DNA of 64,000 nucleotides, from positions 868,001-932,000 of the forward strand of contig BDSL01000004.1 in the NCBI GenBank assembly GCA_003116995.1. Reading direction: 5' to 3'. The stretch comes from Yamagishiella unicocca (lineage: Eukaryota > Chlorophyta > Chlorophyceae > Chlamydomonadales > Volvocaceae). Under the pieces are notes generated by a model. That model made no database searches and had not been told where the DNA came from. It saw nothing but the letters and a program-made list of their open reading frames with translations. Of the stretch, positions 31,801-42,302 are shown piece by piece. A program made the position numbers and the translations under genes. Numbering within the stretch: the stretch's first letter is position 1; every line of letters begins with the position of its first letter.

Positions 31801-32066
31801 CTCTTGCGCCTCTGCCCCACCTCCAGGTGTTTTCCTCCGTCTTCAAGCCCGCCCCCCGGGCCCACCTGCTACCGGGCGCCAGGAGCTGGCTGGACGAGGT
31901 GGCGCCGGTGCTGCTGGGCACGGGGCTGGAGGGGCACGGCCAGGGCGGCAGCAGGCCGGCTGCCATCGACGGCCTGTTGACGGACTCGCCCTGGGCGCTG
32001 CACGTGGTGTTGTCGCAGCTGCGGTGCAAAGCCGGCGACTCGGCCGGGGCCGCGGCAGTGGAGTGA
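28867..32066 (+). CDS. Glycerophosphodiester phosphodiesterase-family protein (GDPD), 7 exons
   Basis: Exons: 28867-29019, 29086-29179, 29306-29763, 30164-30358, 30922-30980, 31279-31489, 31827-32066. They sum to 1410 nt, 469 aa, in frame. The N-terminus (RKSLLVAGLLACARPSRAG) has a basic then hydrophobic stretch consistent with a signal peptide or anchor, so a secreted or lumenal enzyme is likely. The GDPD TIM-barrel signature follows: YRGASAGFPEHSIGAYEAAI at about 61-80, IECDVVLSKD at about 87-96, and RHEPN at about 102-106. The family hydrolyses glycerophosphodiesters to glycerol-3-phosphate and an alcohol and serves in phosphate recycling. E70, E88, D90 and H103 are in place as metal or catalytic residues, but the first catalytic His of the usual HRG motif is Tyr (Y61), so activity is uncertain. 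An Ala/Gly-rich insert occupies much of exon 3. In-frame upstream codons extend beyond 28867, so the start is moderately certain. Confidence 0.85.
30503..30548 (-). repeat. Module B copy in GDPD intron 4
   Basis: The plus strand reads TATGCACACGCTACATTTCC, then CCAGTCACGTTACCGGTTCT, the reverse of module B, so it is antisense to this gene. A module D block follows at 30830-30906 in the same intron. Confidence 0.75.
30830..30906 (+). repeat. Module D copy upstream of GDPD exon 5
   Basis: CCAGCATGCATCTCCAAACG, TGTGTACC, then CCTAATCTGTTTCCTAGCCA and GTGCCAATTCACGTGTG. The first block is shared with the PfkB kinase copy at 39407 and with the far end of module A. The copy ends about 15 nt from the exon 5 acceptor. 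Confidence 0.8.
31524..31685. repeat. 17-bp minisatellite in GDPD intron 6
   Basis: About ten copies of GTGTCGCCCCTGCCCCC make up the left part of the last GDPD intron. Frames running through it on both strands are repeat artefacts. Confidence 0.95.
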
Positions 32067-32929
32067 GGGGTAGCGTGCAGCGGTCTCGGTTTGCCTGCGG
32101 AGGGTGCGGTGCGTGTAGGCTCGGAAGTGGGTGGATTGGTCGAGTGCTGCCAAGCCCAAGTGGGGCTGCTGTTGGGGGTAGGCTGGGTCGATCCCGGCGC
32201 TTTCGCGGCGTGAACAGCACATACAGGCACGCAGTGTTCGGTCATCGCGGGCGCGGTAGTGGGAAGGCTGCATGGGTGAAGCGCCATCGGGAGCGGCTTT
32301 TGATTAGTCACTGGTATGTTGCAGTCTGCGACATCATCAATCGGCTTCCAAGGACAAACTCGGGTGCGCTCAGTGTTGAAAAGGTGGAGGTGATCCCGGG
32401 CTGAGAAGTGCAACATGGCCAACATGGCTTGGGGCCGGTGAAAGGCGCGAGGCGGAGAGGCGGATGCAGCGCAAGCGCCGTGCTTGTTACACCGCGCACC
32501 AAGCAGCTGCCTGTGTTGCAGGCGCCAGCTTTCACCGCCATGAAAACATCTTTGGGGAGTCCGCCCGCCTTTGCGGCGTTCCTAGGGTTCCTGTGTGGAA
32601 TGGCCACGAGTCGGATCGAGGACATGTGGCGCGACCCTAAACGCTTCCAACAAAAATTGCGCCCAACGAATGATCCGCATTCGCCACCTGCATTACGCGT
32701 TTATGGCTACGATTACACCACCAGCTACTAAAAAGCCTGGACAGCGAGCCAGTGCTACCTAGTCGCTGAAACCTCTCTCGACTCCTGCTCTGTCTTGTCC
32801 GTCTGTCCCACATCGTCATCCTAAACCCTGAACGCTCGACTATCGTACAGTCATGTCATATAGTCATGTCACACACTTGCCATCCTGCGCACACCCAACA
32901 GAACACCTTGACGTCATCTACGACACCCT
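32067..32929. other. Convergent 3' region, GDPD gene / LYAR-like gene
   Basis: Tail-to-tail spacer. On the minus strand TGTAA occurs at 32487-32491, about 440 bases past the LYAR-like stop, and is its likely poly(A) signal. No TGTAA was found for the GDPD transcript. No additional gene was recognised. Confidence 0.55.
32487..32491 (-). terminator. Putative polyadenylation signal of the LYAR-like gene (TGTAA)
   Basis: The plus strand reads TTACA. It is the nearest such motif downstream of the stop at 32930-32932. Confidence 0.45.
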
Positions 32930-35900
32930 TCACTTGGTCTTGCCAGCGCCCTTGCCAGCAGCCTTGCCGGCTGCCGCCTCCTTGGGCTTGACCAGCCGCG
33001 TCGTATTTGACACGTCACACACTCGCTTGGTCACCAACTGCTCGTGCGTTTGGCGCAGTGTGGGGCAGGGAAAAGCAAGGGGGAGGGGGGGTTGCAACAC
33101 CATCAGAAACCGCGTCCGGAGCTCCAAAACCAGCGGTACGACACATGACATGTAACCGGGCGAGGCCATCGCCCCCGCCCCGAGGGGCCGTACGGCATCT
33201 GTTCCAAGCGCAGACAGCACATCGAGGAGAAGCTACGAATCGCGTGGACTATCGGGGGCCAGGTGCATGGGCGCTGATTGCGGTACTCATGAGGCACGTA
33301 TATATGAATGATGTGATTTTGTTGATTGCTGAATGTCGTCCGAGCCAGCGCCCACCCGGTGTTCGAGAGATGGCCCCGAGGGACCGGCACTAGGGTGGTG
33401 CCGCGAGCGGCCTGCTGAAACGGCAGTCGGCCAAGACAAGGCGCTAACGCGCACATGTCCCGTCCTGCGTTGATTTTGCGCGGGTATGACTCAATAGCAT
33501 TCCATAGGTGGGGCGAGCCCCTCCGGAATGTGATCTTAAGGCCCACGCGTGCACTGAGGCGATGCTGCTGCTTTGCTTCGGAGGCGCTTTGCTTCCTACG
33601 TTCCGACATGCGAATCGGCCAGCATGAGGCCCGACTGCCACAAGCGGATCGACGACTCATCGGCAACCTCGGAGGAGGAGGAGGAGGACTGAGGTTCGGA
33701 GGGTAAAAGATACCATAATCCGAGGTTCGGGAGGGGGCAGCGCACCTGTTGTCGTACCCTGTCGAGGTCCGCGTCAGACACCTCCTCCGGGCCGCCACCC
33801 GGCAGCAGGTGCGCACGGACGAGTTTGACGAGCACCGTGCGACCGACCTGTGGGTGCGCGTGTGCGTGTAATCCCATCGAATTAAGCACCGGCAGCATAG
33901 CGGAGGTGCTGCAGTAAGTTGGCTAGCCCTCAAGACACCGGCAGTAGGACAAGCCTACATGTTGCATAAGGAAAGCAGCCAGCACTAGACGGCAACAGCT
34001 GCGGAGGGAGGCGCAATTATGCATACCACGAAGGGAGGCGCTGCTCCACCCTACTCAGTCCCAACTCACCCACACGTGCCTAGCTGCCTACCCATGATCC
34101 CATGCATCACGTGAAGGGGGCGAGTCCCTGCATGCATCATTTCAGCCCCACCCCAATTTCCTTTCCTCCTTTGCCGGGCTACCAGTTTCTCCTGTCACCC
34201 ACCCCAGGAGGCCCCAACCCGAACCCGTCTCCAACAAGTGCGCTATACCCTAGGGCCTCTGCGCTCCGCTCACCTCGGCCTTCTTTTTCAGGGCCTCCCC
34301 CAGAGCAGCTGCCAGCTCGTCAAACTTCTTGCCGTCAGCCAGGGCAGCCCCGAAGGCATCTGCGAGCAGCCGGACGGGTGCGCGAGGTGCTCCTTGACTA
34401 CGTTTTCTACAGCCCAACAAGAGTGGAGCCGTGGGTAGTATTATCCAGCCCCCGGCCCATCAAGACGCCTTCGGCAGCACAAAAAGGCCACCATCGATCT
34501 CTTAAGCCTTCCATTCCCTCTCTTACCCTGCTTGCTCTTCTTGGGTGCTGGCTCGTCGTCGCTGCTGGTCGAGTCGCTATCGCTGTCCGTGTCGGATCCT
34601 GACGACGACTCGGGCTTGGGCTCGACCACCTTGCGCTTCGCACCGCCCGCGGCCGCTGGCGCCACCGCTGGAGCTTTTGCTTCTGCCGCTGGAGCTGCGG
34701 CCTTGACCACCGCCGCCTTCTTTCCCTCACCGGACCCCACACCCTTGTCCTCGTCCTCATCCGCGCTGCTGCTGTCGTCGCTGCTACTACTTGACGAGCT
34801 ACTGGGAGCTGACGCCTTGGCCTTTGCCGCTGCTTTCTGATCAACGCGCGCCGCAGCAGCGGCCGGCTTAGCCAACTGTGTCGCCGGCTTCGGGGCAGCC
34901 TGCGGCTTCCCATCTGAGCTACTAGGGTCGGAGTCCGACGACCCATCAGAAGATGTCGTGGCCGAACCGCTGCCCATCGACTTGCCGTCGCCGCTGCCCT
35001 CGTCACTGCCGAACATGCCGCCCTGTTTCGGCTTTTGAGAGCCGCCACTTCCCGTAGCGGCGCTCGATGGTGGACCGCCACGCGAGACGGGTGTCTTCAT
35101 CGGCTCCGAAACCGGCCTTCCAGTGGGCGGGGCGCCATCGTCCTCACTTCCGTCGCTGCTATCGCTACTTGTTGTTGTAAGGTCGGTGGATGTCGAAGTT
35201 TTTGATTTCGACTTGGGCTTGGGTGCGGTAATGACGGGCGACTTCCGAACTGAATCTGCAGGAATAGCGGTGGCGCCGACGGGGGTCTTCGCTTCGCCGG
35301 ACAAGTCGCTGCTACTGCTCTCCTCCTCTGAATCAAAGGAGGAGGAGGAGCTGCCGGAAGGCGTCTTCTTCTTCTTCGCCGCTGCAGGCAACGGCTTTGA
35401 CACGACGGCCGCTGCTGCCGGGACGATCTTGCCAGCGGCGGCTGCCACACCCTTTTTGGCTTCCGCGGGCGTCCGCCTTGCCTTTCCGGTGTCGATGCCA
35501 TCGTCGCTGCTTTCCTCTTCCTCTTCCGATGATGATGACGACTCTGATGAGGAAGACGACGCAGCAGAGTTAACAGCCTTATCCTTAGCTGGAGCCTTGG
35601 CCGTAGCTGGAGCCTTGGCCGTAGCTGGAGCCTTGGCCGGGGCCTCGGCTTTGGCCTTGGCCACGGACGCTGGGGTCTTCGAAACCGGCGCTGCAGCCTC
35701 ACTGTCGTTGCTGCTGCTATCGTCCGAAGAGCTGTCGCTGCTGCTGCTACTCGAGGAGCTATCTGCCTTCTTCGCACCGACCTTGCCAGCCGCGGCGGCT
35801 GTGGGCTTGGCGCCGCTGCCGACAGCCTGCCGCTTGGCGAGGGGCTGCCTCTTAGCGTCACCGCTGTCGCTGTCACTGTCACTGCTTGAGCTGCTACTGC

Positions 35901-36877
35901 TGCTACTGCTGCTGACCACCCTGCGCTTGGTCGTGCCGTTGCTGCCGTTTGCTGCAGCCCCCCCTCCAGCAGCAGCTGGCACCACGCCGCCGTTGGCGGC
36001 GGTGGTGCCGCCGTTGGCGGCTGCCAGAGCAGCCCGGGCTCTCCGCTTGTGCTTGGCGCCAGCAGCATGGTTTACGAGCGTCTCACGGCTCGTGCAGTTG
36101 ACGTTGCAGACGCTGCGAAGACGTCGCGATAACGGGGGGAGCACAGTGGCGCGGGAGGGGGCGAAGGGTTGTTAGCGAGATTCCGTCTCCGACACGAGTT
36201 TTTGGGTGTCGGGGGATTATGCCCGCAAGGCTGGAACTTAAAGGAGTTGAAGGAAGGGCACCACCAGGAAGGCACCACCAGGCGTTAGGGCCATAAACCC
36301 AGTTGCCGTACGGCTTGCAGTACCTGCACTTCCAAGGTGGCCTCGTTGACAGGAACTCCAGGCCCGTCGCCTCGGCAACCCCGCCCGCAGCGGGACCGGC
36401 CGCGCCATGCCCAGCAGGCATCCCGCCTGCAGCAAAGCCGCCCGGCTTGGTCGCCGCTAGCGCATACTTCTCGTGCTCTGTAACGCAGACTGAGTGGCCC
36501 TGCACGGGGAGATGGACCGAAAAGTGAGCGTGACACGCCGTAGCCGCAAGAGACAGCTCGGAAGGGCAGTGCTATCCCAATACTCCTCCAGTTATGCGAC
36601 GCACGACTGAGGAAGCAGCAAGGATCGCTGCTGGTGCGCCGCCGCCGCCGCCGCGACTTACGTTAACAGTCGCTCGTGTGAACGTCTGGAGACAATCAAC
36701 ACAAGAGAACTGCCTTGCAGAGCACGCTCGGAAGTGATTCACGATCTTGGGCTGCAGGTGCAAGGGAACGGAAGGAAATAAGAAAGTGCACCATATTGCG
36801 TGTCGCACCCCGCCAAAGCTTAACGGACATACCTTTTTGATAGTGTCACCACAGTCGTCACAGACAAACCACACCAT
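32930..36877 (-). CDS. LYAR-type nucleolar zinc-finger protein with Nopp140-like Ser/Lys-rich centre, 7 exons
   Basis: Exons: 36877-36833, 36751-36662, 36499-36324, 36112-34527, 34359-34274, 33847-33746, 33037-32930. They sum to 2193 nt, 730 aa. The N-terminus (MVWFVCDDCGDTIKK) plus exons 2-3 gives two C2HC fingers of LYAR type (C6, C9, H21, C25; C32, C35, H47, C50). Around residues 101-127 is a U1/JAZ-type C2H2 finger (WKCSVCNVNC, then HAAGAKHKRR). Residues about 130-630 alternate poly-Ser/Asp/Glu clusters with Lys/Ala/Pro segments, the layout of Nopp140/SRP40-type nucleolar chaperones. The C-terminal 100 residues (KKFDELAAALGEALKKKAE and on) resemble the LYAR C-terminal winged-helix segment. 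Known LYAR proteins work in rRNA processing and nucleolar growth control; the same role is inferred. The acceptor of the last exon is weak, but it is the only choice that keeps the conserved tail in frame. Head-to-head with the PfkB kinase gene. Confidence 0.85.
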
Positions 36878-37145
36878 TTTGAGGCGGCGTAGGAATGCGA
36901 AGGCTGGTTGCGTTGGCCTTCACGATGTGTGAACACCGCAGTGTGTGCGGCGACACCGCCGCACCAGCTATATGAAATAAAGTATAAATAAATTTATTTA
37001 TGGACTTACGAAGCTGGCTGCTCCTTTAAGTATGGCTGTCGAGACGCTAATGCGGGTCGCCGTGCTGTCGTCCAACTTGACTGTCTACACTTGCAAGCTG
37101 GAAACCCTAGTCAGCCAATTATACTTATACTTTTTATTGAGAAGT
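36878..37145. promoter_or_regulatory. Divergent promoter region, LYAR-like / PfkB kinase
   Basis: The start codons are 268 bp apart. The centre (36967-37006) is strongly AT-rich, with GTATAAATAAATTTATTTAT, a near-palindrome that could serve as a TATA element in either direction. An in-frame upstream ATG at 37032 could extend the kinase by 38 residues. Confidence 0.7.
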
Positions 37146-40100
37146 ATGGCAGACGGTAGATTGGCAGTTTTGCTGGCGCATCTTGCTCCAACTCAGCCTC
37201 CCACATCATCACAGCCGGGCAGCCGGAGCGAGGTGCCTTGGTTTGTTACTTCCAATGGGCCCCTGTTCATCGTTGGTGGCATCTGCCTGGATATACAGGT
37301 GTGGACTTCGCGCTGCCGGGGTCGGTGGGGCGCTTGACTGACACCCCCGGATGTTCCGCCCCTCAGGCTCAGCCCAGCTCCGTTGAAGTAAACCGTGGCA
37401 CATCTGTGCCCGGAAAGGTACGCTCTGCTCCCAGGAAGGAGGCCAGGGGCACACCACGGCGCTGATGATACGCAACAGTCGTGCTGGAGACCAAACACGC
37501 TACTGCACTGGCCTGAAGGCCGCATCGGCTTCCCCTTTCTCCCGCGGGGGTCAAGGAGGCGCGCGTGAAGGGGTACAATTGGGCTTTCTAAGAGATCGAT
37601 TGCCCCTCCATTTTACCATCGCAGCACAGCGCCCGCTCTCCCAAACTCCTTTCATGACTAAATGGGTAAGGTCCCGCTCGTCCGTCCCACCTGCATCACC
37701 CGTCTCCCCCTCCTCGACCAAACCCCAAACAGGTACGGCAGGTTCCAGGTGGCGTGGGCCGCAATATGGCGGAGGCCCTCAGCAGCCTCCTGTCGCGGGA
37801 CCGACCCGCCCCCCTGTTCGTTTCGTTGGTTGGGGACGACACCGCTGGCAGCTTCTTGACGTCGTCGCTGCGACGGCTCAGGTGGGGCGTCACCCCGCTT
37901 TCTTGGGACCTGAACCAGCAAGCTGCCAGCCCACCTCCGCTGCTGGTGCGAATTCAGGACGTTAGATGCCGATGCCGACGCGGGGTTTGGCTGCCATCGC
38001 GGCAGGCCTGGCCTAGGGGTGGGCCCGGGCGACCCCGCTGACACCGCTTATCAAGGCCGCTGCAACCACTGCCGTTGCATCCACTGCCGCTACACCCGCC
38101 GCTGCACCCAGCACCCTCTGCCGCTGCGCCCGCCGTTGCCGCCGCCGCCGCAGGCTGGACTTGTCGCAGCTCATCACGTGCCCGGGGGCCCCCACGCCAT
38201 GCGTCTCGGCCGTGCTGGATAGGTGGGCCTAGGCGGCTGGGGGCATGTTGGGGCGCGGCGTGGAGGACGGGAAGGGGCGACTTGCCGGGGAGGGTACGAG
38301 AGGAAACACGTGGAGGCAGGGAAGGGAGGGAAGGGGGGCCGGCAGGGCAAAGAGCTGCACAGGCGGTTGGTCCCAACCAGCTTGCGGTTGATGCGGAGCC
38401 CACAAGCTGCACTGCGACCCTTCCTCGCCGGTGTGCTCACTGGGGCACCTCCGAGCGGTTGCGGCAGCGCACGTGTCAGAGCGGGGTGGGAGATCCTGTC
38501 TGCCTTCCGGGCTCAGGGTATTGACTCCGCGGCCCCTGCTGCTCCAGGGGTGGCGAGGTGGCGGCATGTGTGGCTGACGTCACGTCCGTGGAGCAGCACC
38601 TGACGCCGCAGCGGCTGCAGGAGTGCAGCCAGCAGATACAGCAGGTGCGGACAGCGACAGGGAGTAAGCGTGCGGTGACTCCTCCAGGGAAGGCGGCAGC
38701 AAATTTCACGGGAACGATCACGAGGGCCCTCAGGCACGTGCCGTACATTATGCATTGCTCTGCTGCACCAGAGGTGCTGTCCTCTGACGCTCTCCCGCCC
38801 TGTGCCGCGCCGCCCTGTCTTCCCCTGTGGCCCCCTCCCCCTTTCCAATTCCTGTCCTCCATTTCCTTTTTTCCTATGCCGTGTAACCGGGTCTTCTCGC
38901 CAACCCGCTCCCCCTCTCAGGCCTGCCTGCTGCTGGCGGAGTGCAACTTGTCGGCGGAGGCGCTCGAGTACGTGAGCCGCACGGCGGCACTGGCTCGCGT
39001 GCCCGTGTTCCTGGAGCCCGTGTCGGTGCCCAAGGCGGCGCGGTGAGGGCCGAGCCGCGGAAGGGCAGGGCGAACAGGGTATGACGGTTCGGGGGGGCAC
39101 CCGCATCACCCAATGCACGCACCCGATACACGCACCCGATACACGCACCCGATACACGCACCCAAAACACGCACCCAATACACGCACCATTGCGCACCAC
39201 CCACTTCACAGCGTCTTAGGTTGGACACAGTTCGGGTCGCGGTCGTGGCCTTGCTGCGTCCAGGCTGCGGCCCTCGCTTAGCATGTCCGCCAGCGCCACA
39301 TCGCGCATGGAGGCCTCTGCTGAGGCTGGTGGGTGGCGCCGAGTCGGGCCTATGGGTCGCTGCCTGCCCCCCCCCCTCGCGCCCATCGCGATCCCCCGCA
39401 GCCTCCAGCATGCATCTCCAAACGTGTGTACCACTAAAGGTTTCCTAGTCGCCTTTCCTATTTCAGTGCCGACCCACGGATGTCATCTCGTATCCTCCGC
39501 AGCCTCGCGCCCTCCCTGCCCTACGCGACCTTCATCTCGCCAAACGCGGGGGAGCTCATGTCGCTTGCGGACGAGGTGCGCCGCTCAGCGGGGCTGCCGC
39601 TGCTGCCGCGGCCCACATTGCCTGAGGACGCGGGGGCGGCGGCGGGCGGCGGCGGCGGTGCGGGTGGCGGCAGCGGGCGGGACCCCGCGGAGCTGCTGGT
39701 GGAGCTGCTGCGGCAGCTGGCTGCATTTGCGGAGGTGGTGCTCTTGCAGGGTGGGTGTAGGGAAGAGGGGATGCGGGGATTTCGACCGACGGCCTCGGGG
39801 TCAGGTGGTCTCCGTCGTGGCAGGGCAGGGATGTGTCGGCAGGGAGGCGCTGCCGGGGCCCGCGGTGGGGAGTTCAAGTCCCGTATTGGAGAACGCAAGT
39901 ACCGCTTCTGCCTGTGCCCTCAATACCACTTACTTCACCCTCCGCCTGCTCGCGCTGTTGGAACTGCAGGGACCTCCTGTGTGGTGCTGACCCTTGGGTC
40001 GCTCGGCGCCGCGCTCGTCACACTCTCCGGCGCGGACGCGGCGGCCGCCGCCGCGCCGCGCGCGTCTCTCGAACCACTAGATGCCTGCAGCAGCAGCAGC

Positions 40101-41165
40101 CGGGACCACGGCAGCAGCCACTTGCGTGCGCCGTCATGTCCCTCCTCCGGAGCCTCGCTATCAACGCGTCCGCAGGCGGGCTTCCAGGCCGCCCCCTGCG
40201 CCGCCCACGCCAGCTCCAGGGAAGGGACGGGCCTGGGGTCAGCGCTGGGGTCGCATCCCGGGGCTTCGCTGGTACGGGCGGGCACATCCTCAGGGCTGGA
40301 CCCGGGAGCACCGTCCGGGTCGGCGGCTGATGCGGCTGCTGCTGCGCCCCGCCAGCCTGCCCAACTGCAGCCGCCGCAGCGCGGCTGGGTGCAGGTGCTG
40401 CATCTGCGCGCTCTGCCGGTGGAAGTCGTCAGCGTCAATGGGGCAGGTAAGGCGGGGCGGGGTTTCAGGGCATGCAGTACACTGCAGCTTGTGATGACGT
40501 CACCCGAAGCCCCTCCACCCGGATTATCCTTTGCTCCCCGGATTATCCTTTGCGCTTAACTTCGTTTTGCACGTCAACGCATTGCCGGGCTCTTGCTGAC
40601 CCTCCTGCGTCTCCGCACGGACCGACCCACCGACCCGCGGCCGCCCCCAGGTGACACGCTGGTTGCCGGGATGGTGGCCGCCCTGCTGCAACAGCAAGAG
40701 CCGGTGCACGCGCTGGCGTACGGCATGGTGCGCTCGGGCGTGTTCTGGGGGAAGGGTCTCAGGCTGAGCTCCCGCTGCCCCCTGGGGTACCACGTCGCGG
40801 TGTCGAGTAGCCGCCGCTGCAGCCGGCTGCGCGATGCAGCTGGCGCCCGCGTTCGCCTGCAGGGACCTCCTGTGTGGTGCTGACCCTTGGGTCGCTCGGC
40901 GCCGCGCCTCTCAGCGCCTGCGCCCGCGTTCGGCGCAGTGCACGGGAAAGTGCACGGCTTGCGCGGGAATGGCCTACCGGGGTTTCCGCCTGCGGCCCCG
41001 ACATGTTGATTCCGCCCTATGCTGCAGGCCGCTGCCAAGCGCGCAGTGCAGAGCCACCGCAACGTGCCGGACCTCGACTTCGCCGCCCTCCGTCCCGATG
41101 CTGAGGCAGTGGCGGCCACGCTGCAGCGCTACTTCTTCCCTTCCGCCCTCGGCGCTGGCGTGTGA
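37146..41165 (+). CDS. PfkB-family carbohydrate/nucleoside kinase, pseudouridine-kinase-like, 10 exons
   Basis: Exons: 37146-37298, 37367-37417, 37733-37881, 38154-38222, 38548-38644, 38921-39042, 39503-39750, 39970-40446, 40651-40727, 41028-41165. They sum to 1581 nt, 526 aa, in frame. The ribokinase fold is marked by GGICLDI near residue 45, PGGVGRNMAEALSSLL at about 73-88 (PfkB signature 1), VSLVGDDTAGSFL, FISPNAGEL (substrate/ADP lid region), and the anion-hole motif NGAGDTLVAG at about 453-462 with catalytic base D457. GGVGRN is typical of the YeiC/PsuK/plant PUKI branch, which phosphorylates pseudouridine from RNA turnover; this specificity is inferred from that motif only. Exon 8 carries a low-complexity Ala/Ser/Gln insert of about 100 residues, explaining the length over the usual 330-380 aa. 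The partner pseudouridine-5'-phosphate glycosidase is not in the window and no fusion to it is seen. Confidence 0.85.
38873..38905 (-). repeat. Module-B-like fragment before PfkB kinase exon 6
   Basis: CCTATGCCGTGTAACCGGGT followed by CTTCTCGCCAACCCG. A nearly identical fragment occurs in FAP47 at 20328-20352 (CCTATGTCGTGTAACCGGGT). It sits within 20 nt of the exon 6 acceptor. Confidence 0.75.
39107..39192. repeat. 14-bp tandem repeat in PfkB kinase intron 6
   Basis: About six copies of ACGCACCCGATACA with minor changes. Confidence 0.9.
39407..39490 (+). repeat. Module D copy upstream of PfkB kinase exon 7
   Basis: CCAGCATGCATCTCCAAACG, TGTGTACC, CCTAGTCGCCTTTCCTATTT, then CAGTGCCGACCCACGGATG. 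It matches the GDPD copy at 30830-30906 and FAP47 copies at 21295 and 22478, and ends about 12 nt before the exon 7 acceptor. Confidence 0.8.
40857..40912 (+). repeat. Duplicate of the start of PfkB kinase exon 8, inside intron 9
   Basis: About 50 bp here repeat 39964-40015 essentially exactly, covering the last bases of intron 7 (TGCAG acceptor) and the first roughly 45 bases of exon 8 (GGACCTCCTGTGTGGTGCTG and on). Sequence diverges after GGCGCCGCGC. This is a broken pseudo-exon with an intact 3' splice site but no matching end. Confidence 0.85.
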
Positions 41166-42302
41166 AGACGTTCGCTGCCCAGCTGTGAGCCCAGCTGGTT
41201 CCAGGCGACAGTTCGAGCTGAGCCTTTGAGACGACGTCCCCGTCGTGAACTCGTGATGCTGTGCAGTGCTGTGTGGCCTGGCACGGGGGAGTTAGGGCGG
41301 CTAGGGTTGCCGCATCTTGTATGGCCGCGCGTGATGGGCCTGCAGGCGTTGCACACCTTGTACTGCTTGGCTTCTGGTAGATGGCGGTGGGTAGGTGACA
41401 GGACTGCTTTGTGTGACTGCGCTCGTTGGGGTGACGACGGCGCGACGTCTGCTGGTGCAGTGCAAGTAGCAGTGGCAATAGCGGGCTTTGGGCATGTTTC
41501 GACGAGGCGTGTGAACGATCAGCAGGGCCAGGGTCTCGCTCCCTTTGGTGGTATATACCGTGTGCTGCTAGGCTTTGTCCGGGTCTCGGAAATAAAGCAA
41601 TCCGTGGTTGACTAGATCCTACTAGATGATTGTTTAATTGTGTCAGCTGTGCGGTGCATGATAAGACCTGACGCGGGCTTTCCAGCAGGTTCCTCGACTA
41701 TTCATCCCCTGGACGACTGCTATCGGTATCAGCGTACGGCGGCAATGCTACCCGATGTGTCCAGATGGTAGCATTTTCTGAGACGTATGGGTAGATTGGG
41801 CAGGCGGGCGGCAGGCGTTCCACGGGCGTGTGGCTTGGGCAGTGTCGATTGGCTTACTCGCAACAAGCCGATCTGGGAGGTAACCACACTGCGCCACAAG
41901 ATCTCAATGCCGTAACGGCCTTCAACAGTTTGGGAAGGCTTAACACGCAGATGCGTGATCATGTGGCACTCGTCCAGTGCCAGTGACGGCTGCATGAGGT
42001 GCTTTCGGCTGCCATGCACCTAGCACGGACTAGGCAAACGGATGGTCGGACAAGTGGCACCGTTTTTGCTCGTCACATAAGGATGTTACAAGACCGGGGG
42101 CGCAACCTTGTAACCTCCACTTGCCGTACAACGCAAAGCGGGTGGCTGCGCGGGGGCATTTCTGCGGTCGCGCTGCCGCCAGAGCGCCGCCTGCGGCCGT
42201 CACGTCACCTACACGCCTCGATGTTCCGCCTGTACTGCGTCCGCTGCTGATGCTATGTCGTCCGCTGTAATACTCGTCGACCGCCACAACGGAAGGACAC
42301 GT
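41166..42302. other. Convergent 3' region, PfkB kinase / eL14
   Basis: Tail-to-tail spacer. AATAAA occurs near 41590 and TGTAA at 42109-42113 on the plus strand; either could end the kinase transcript. The eL14 signal is the minus-strand TGTAA at 42086-42090, so the two 3' UTRs may overlap. No coding feature was recognised. Confidence 0.5.
42086..42090 (-). terminator. Putative polyadenylation signal of eL14 (TGTAA)
   Basis: The plus strand reads TTACA, about 213 bases past the eL14 stop. Confidence 0.55.

Noticed and set aside
34441..36144. A stand-alone Ser-rich gene starting near 36144
   Set aside because: The frame has a splice acceptor at 36112 and joins in phase to the LYAR-type finger exons. 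The U1-type finger needs residues from both sides of that junction.
35123..36175. A 350-codon plus-strand open frame rich in Leu/Ser/Ala
   Set aside because: It is the antisense shadow of the Ser/Lys-rich LYAR-like exon, caused by its biased codons.
37032..37145. Upstream ATG at 37032 as the start of the PfkB kinase
   Set aside because: It would add 38 residues that look unlike the family and lie in the short divergent promoter. Kept as an alternative only.
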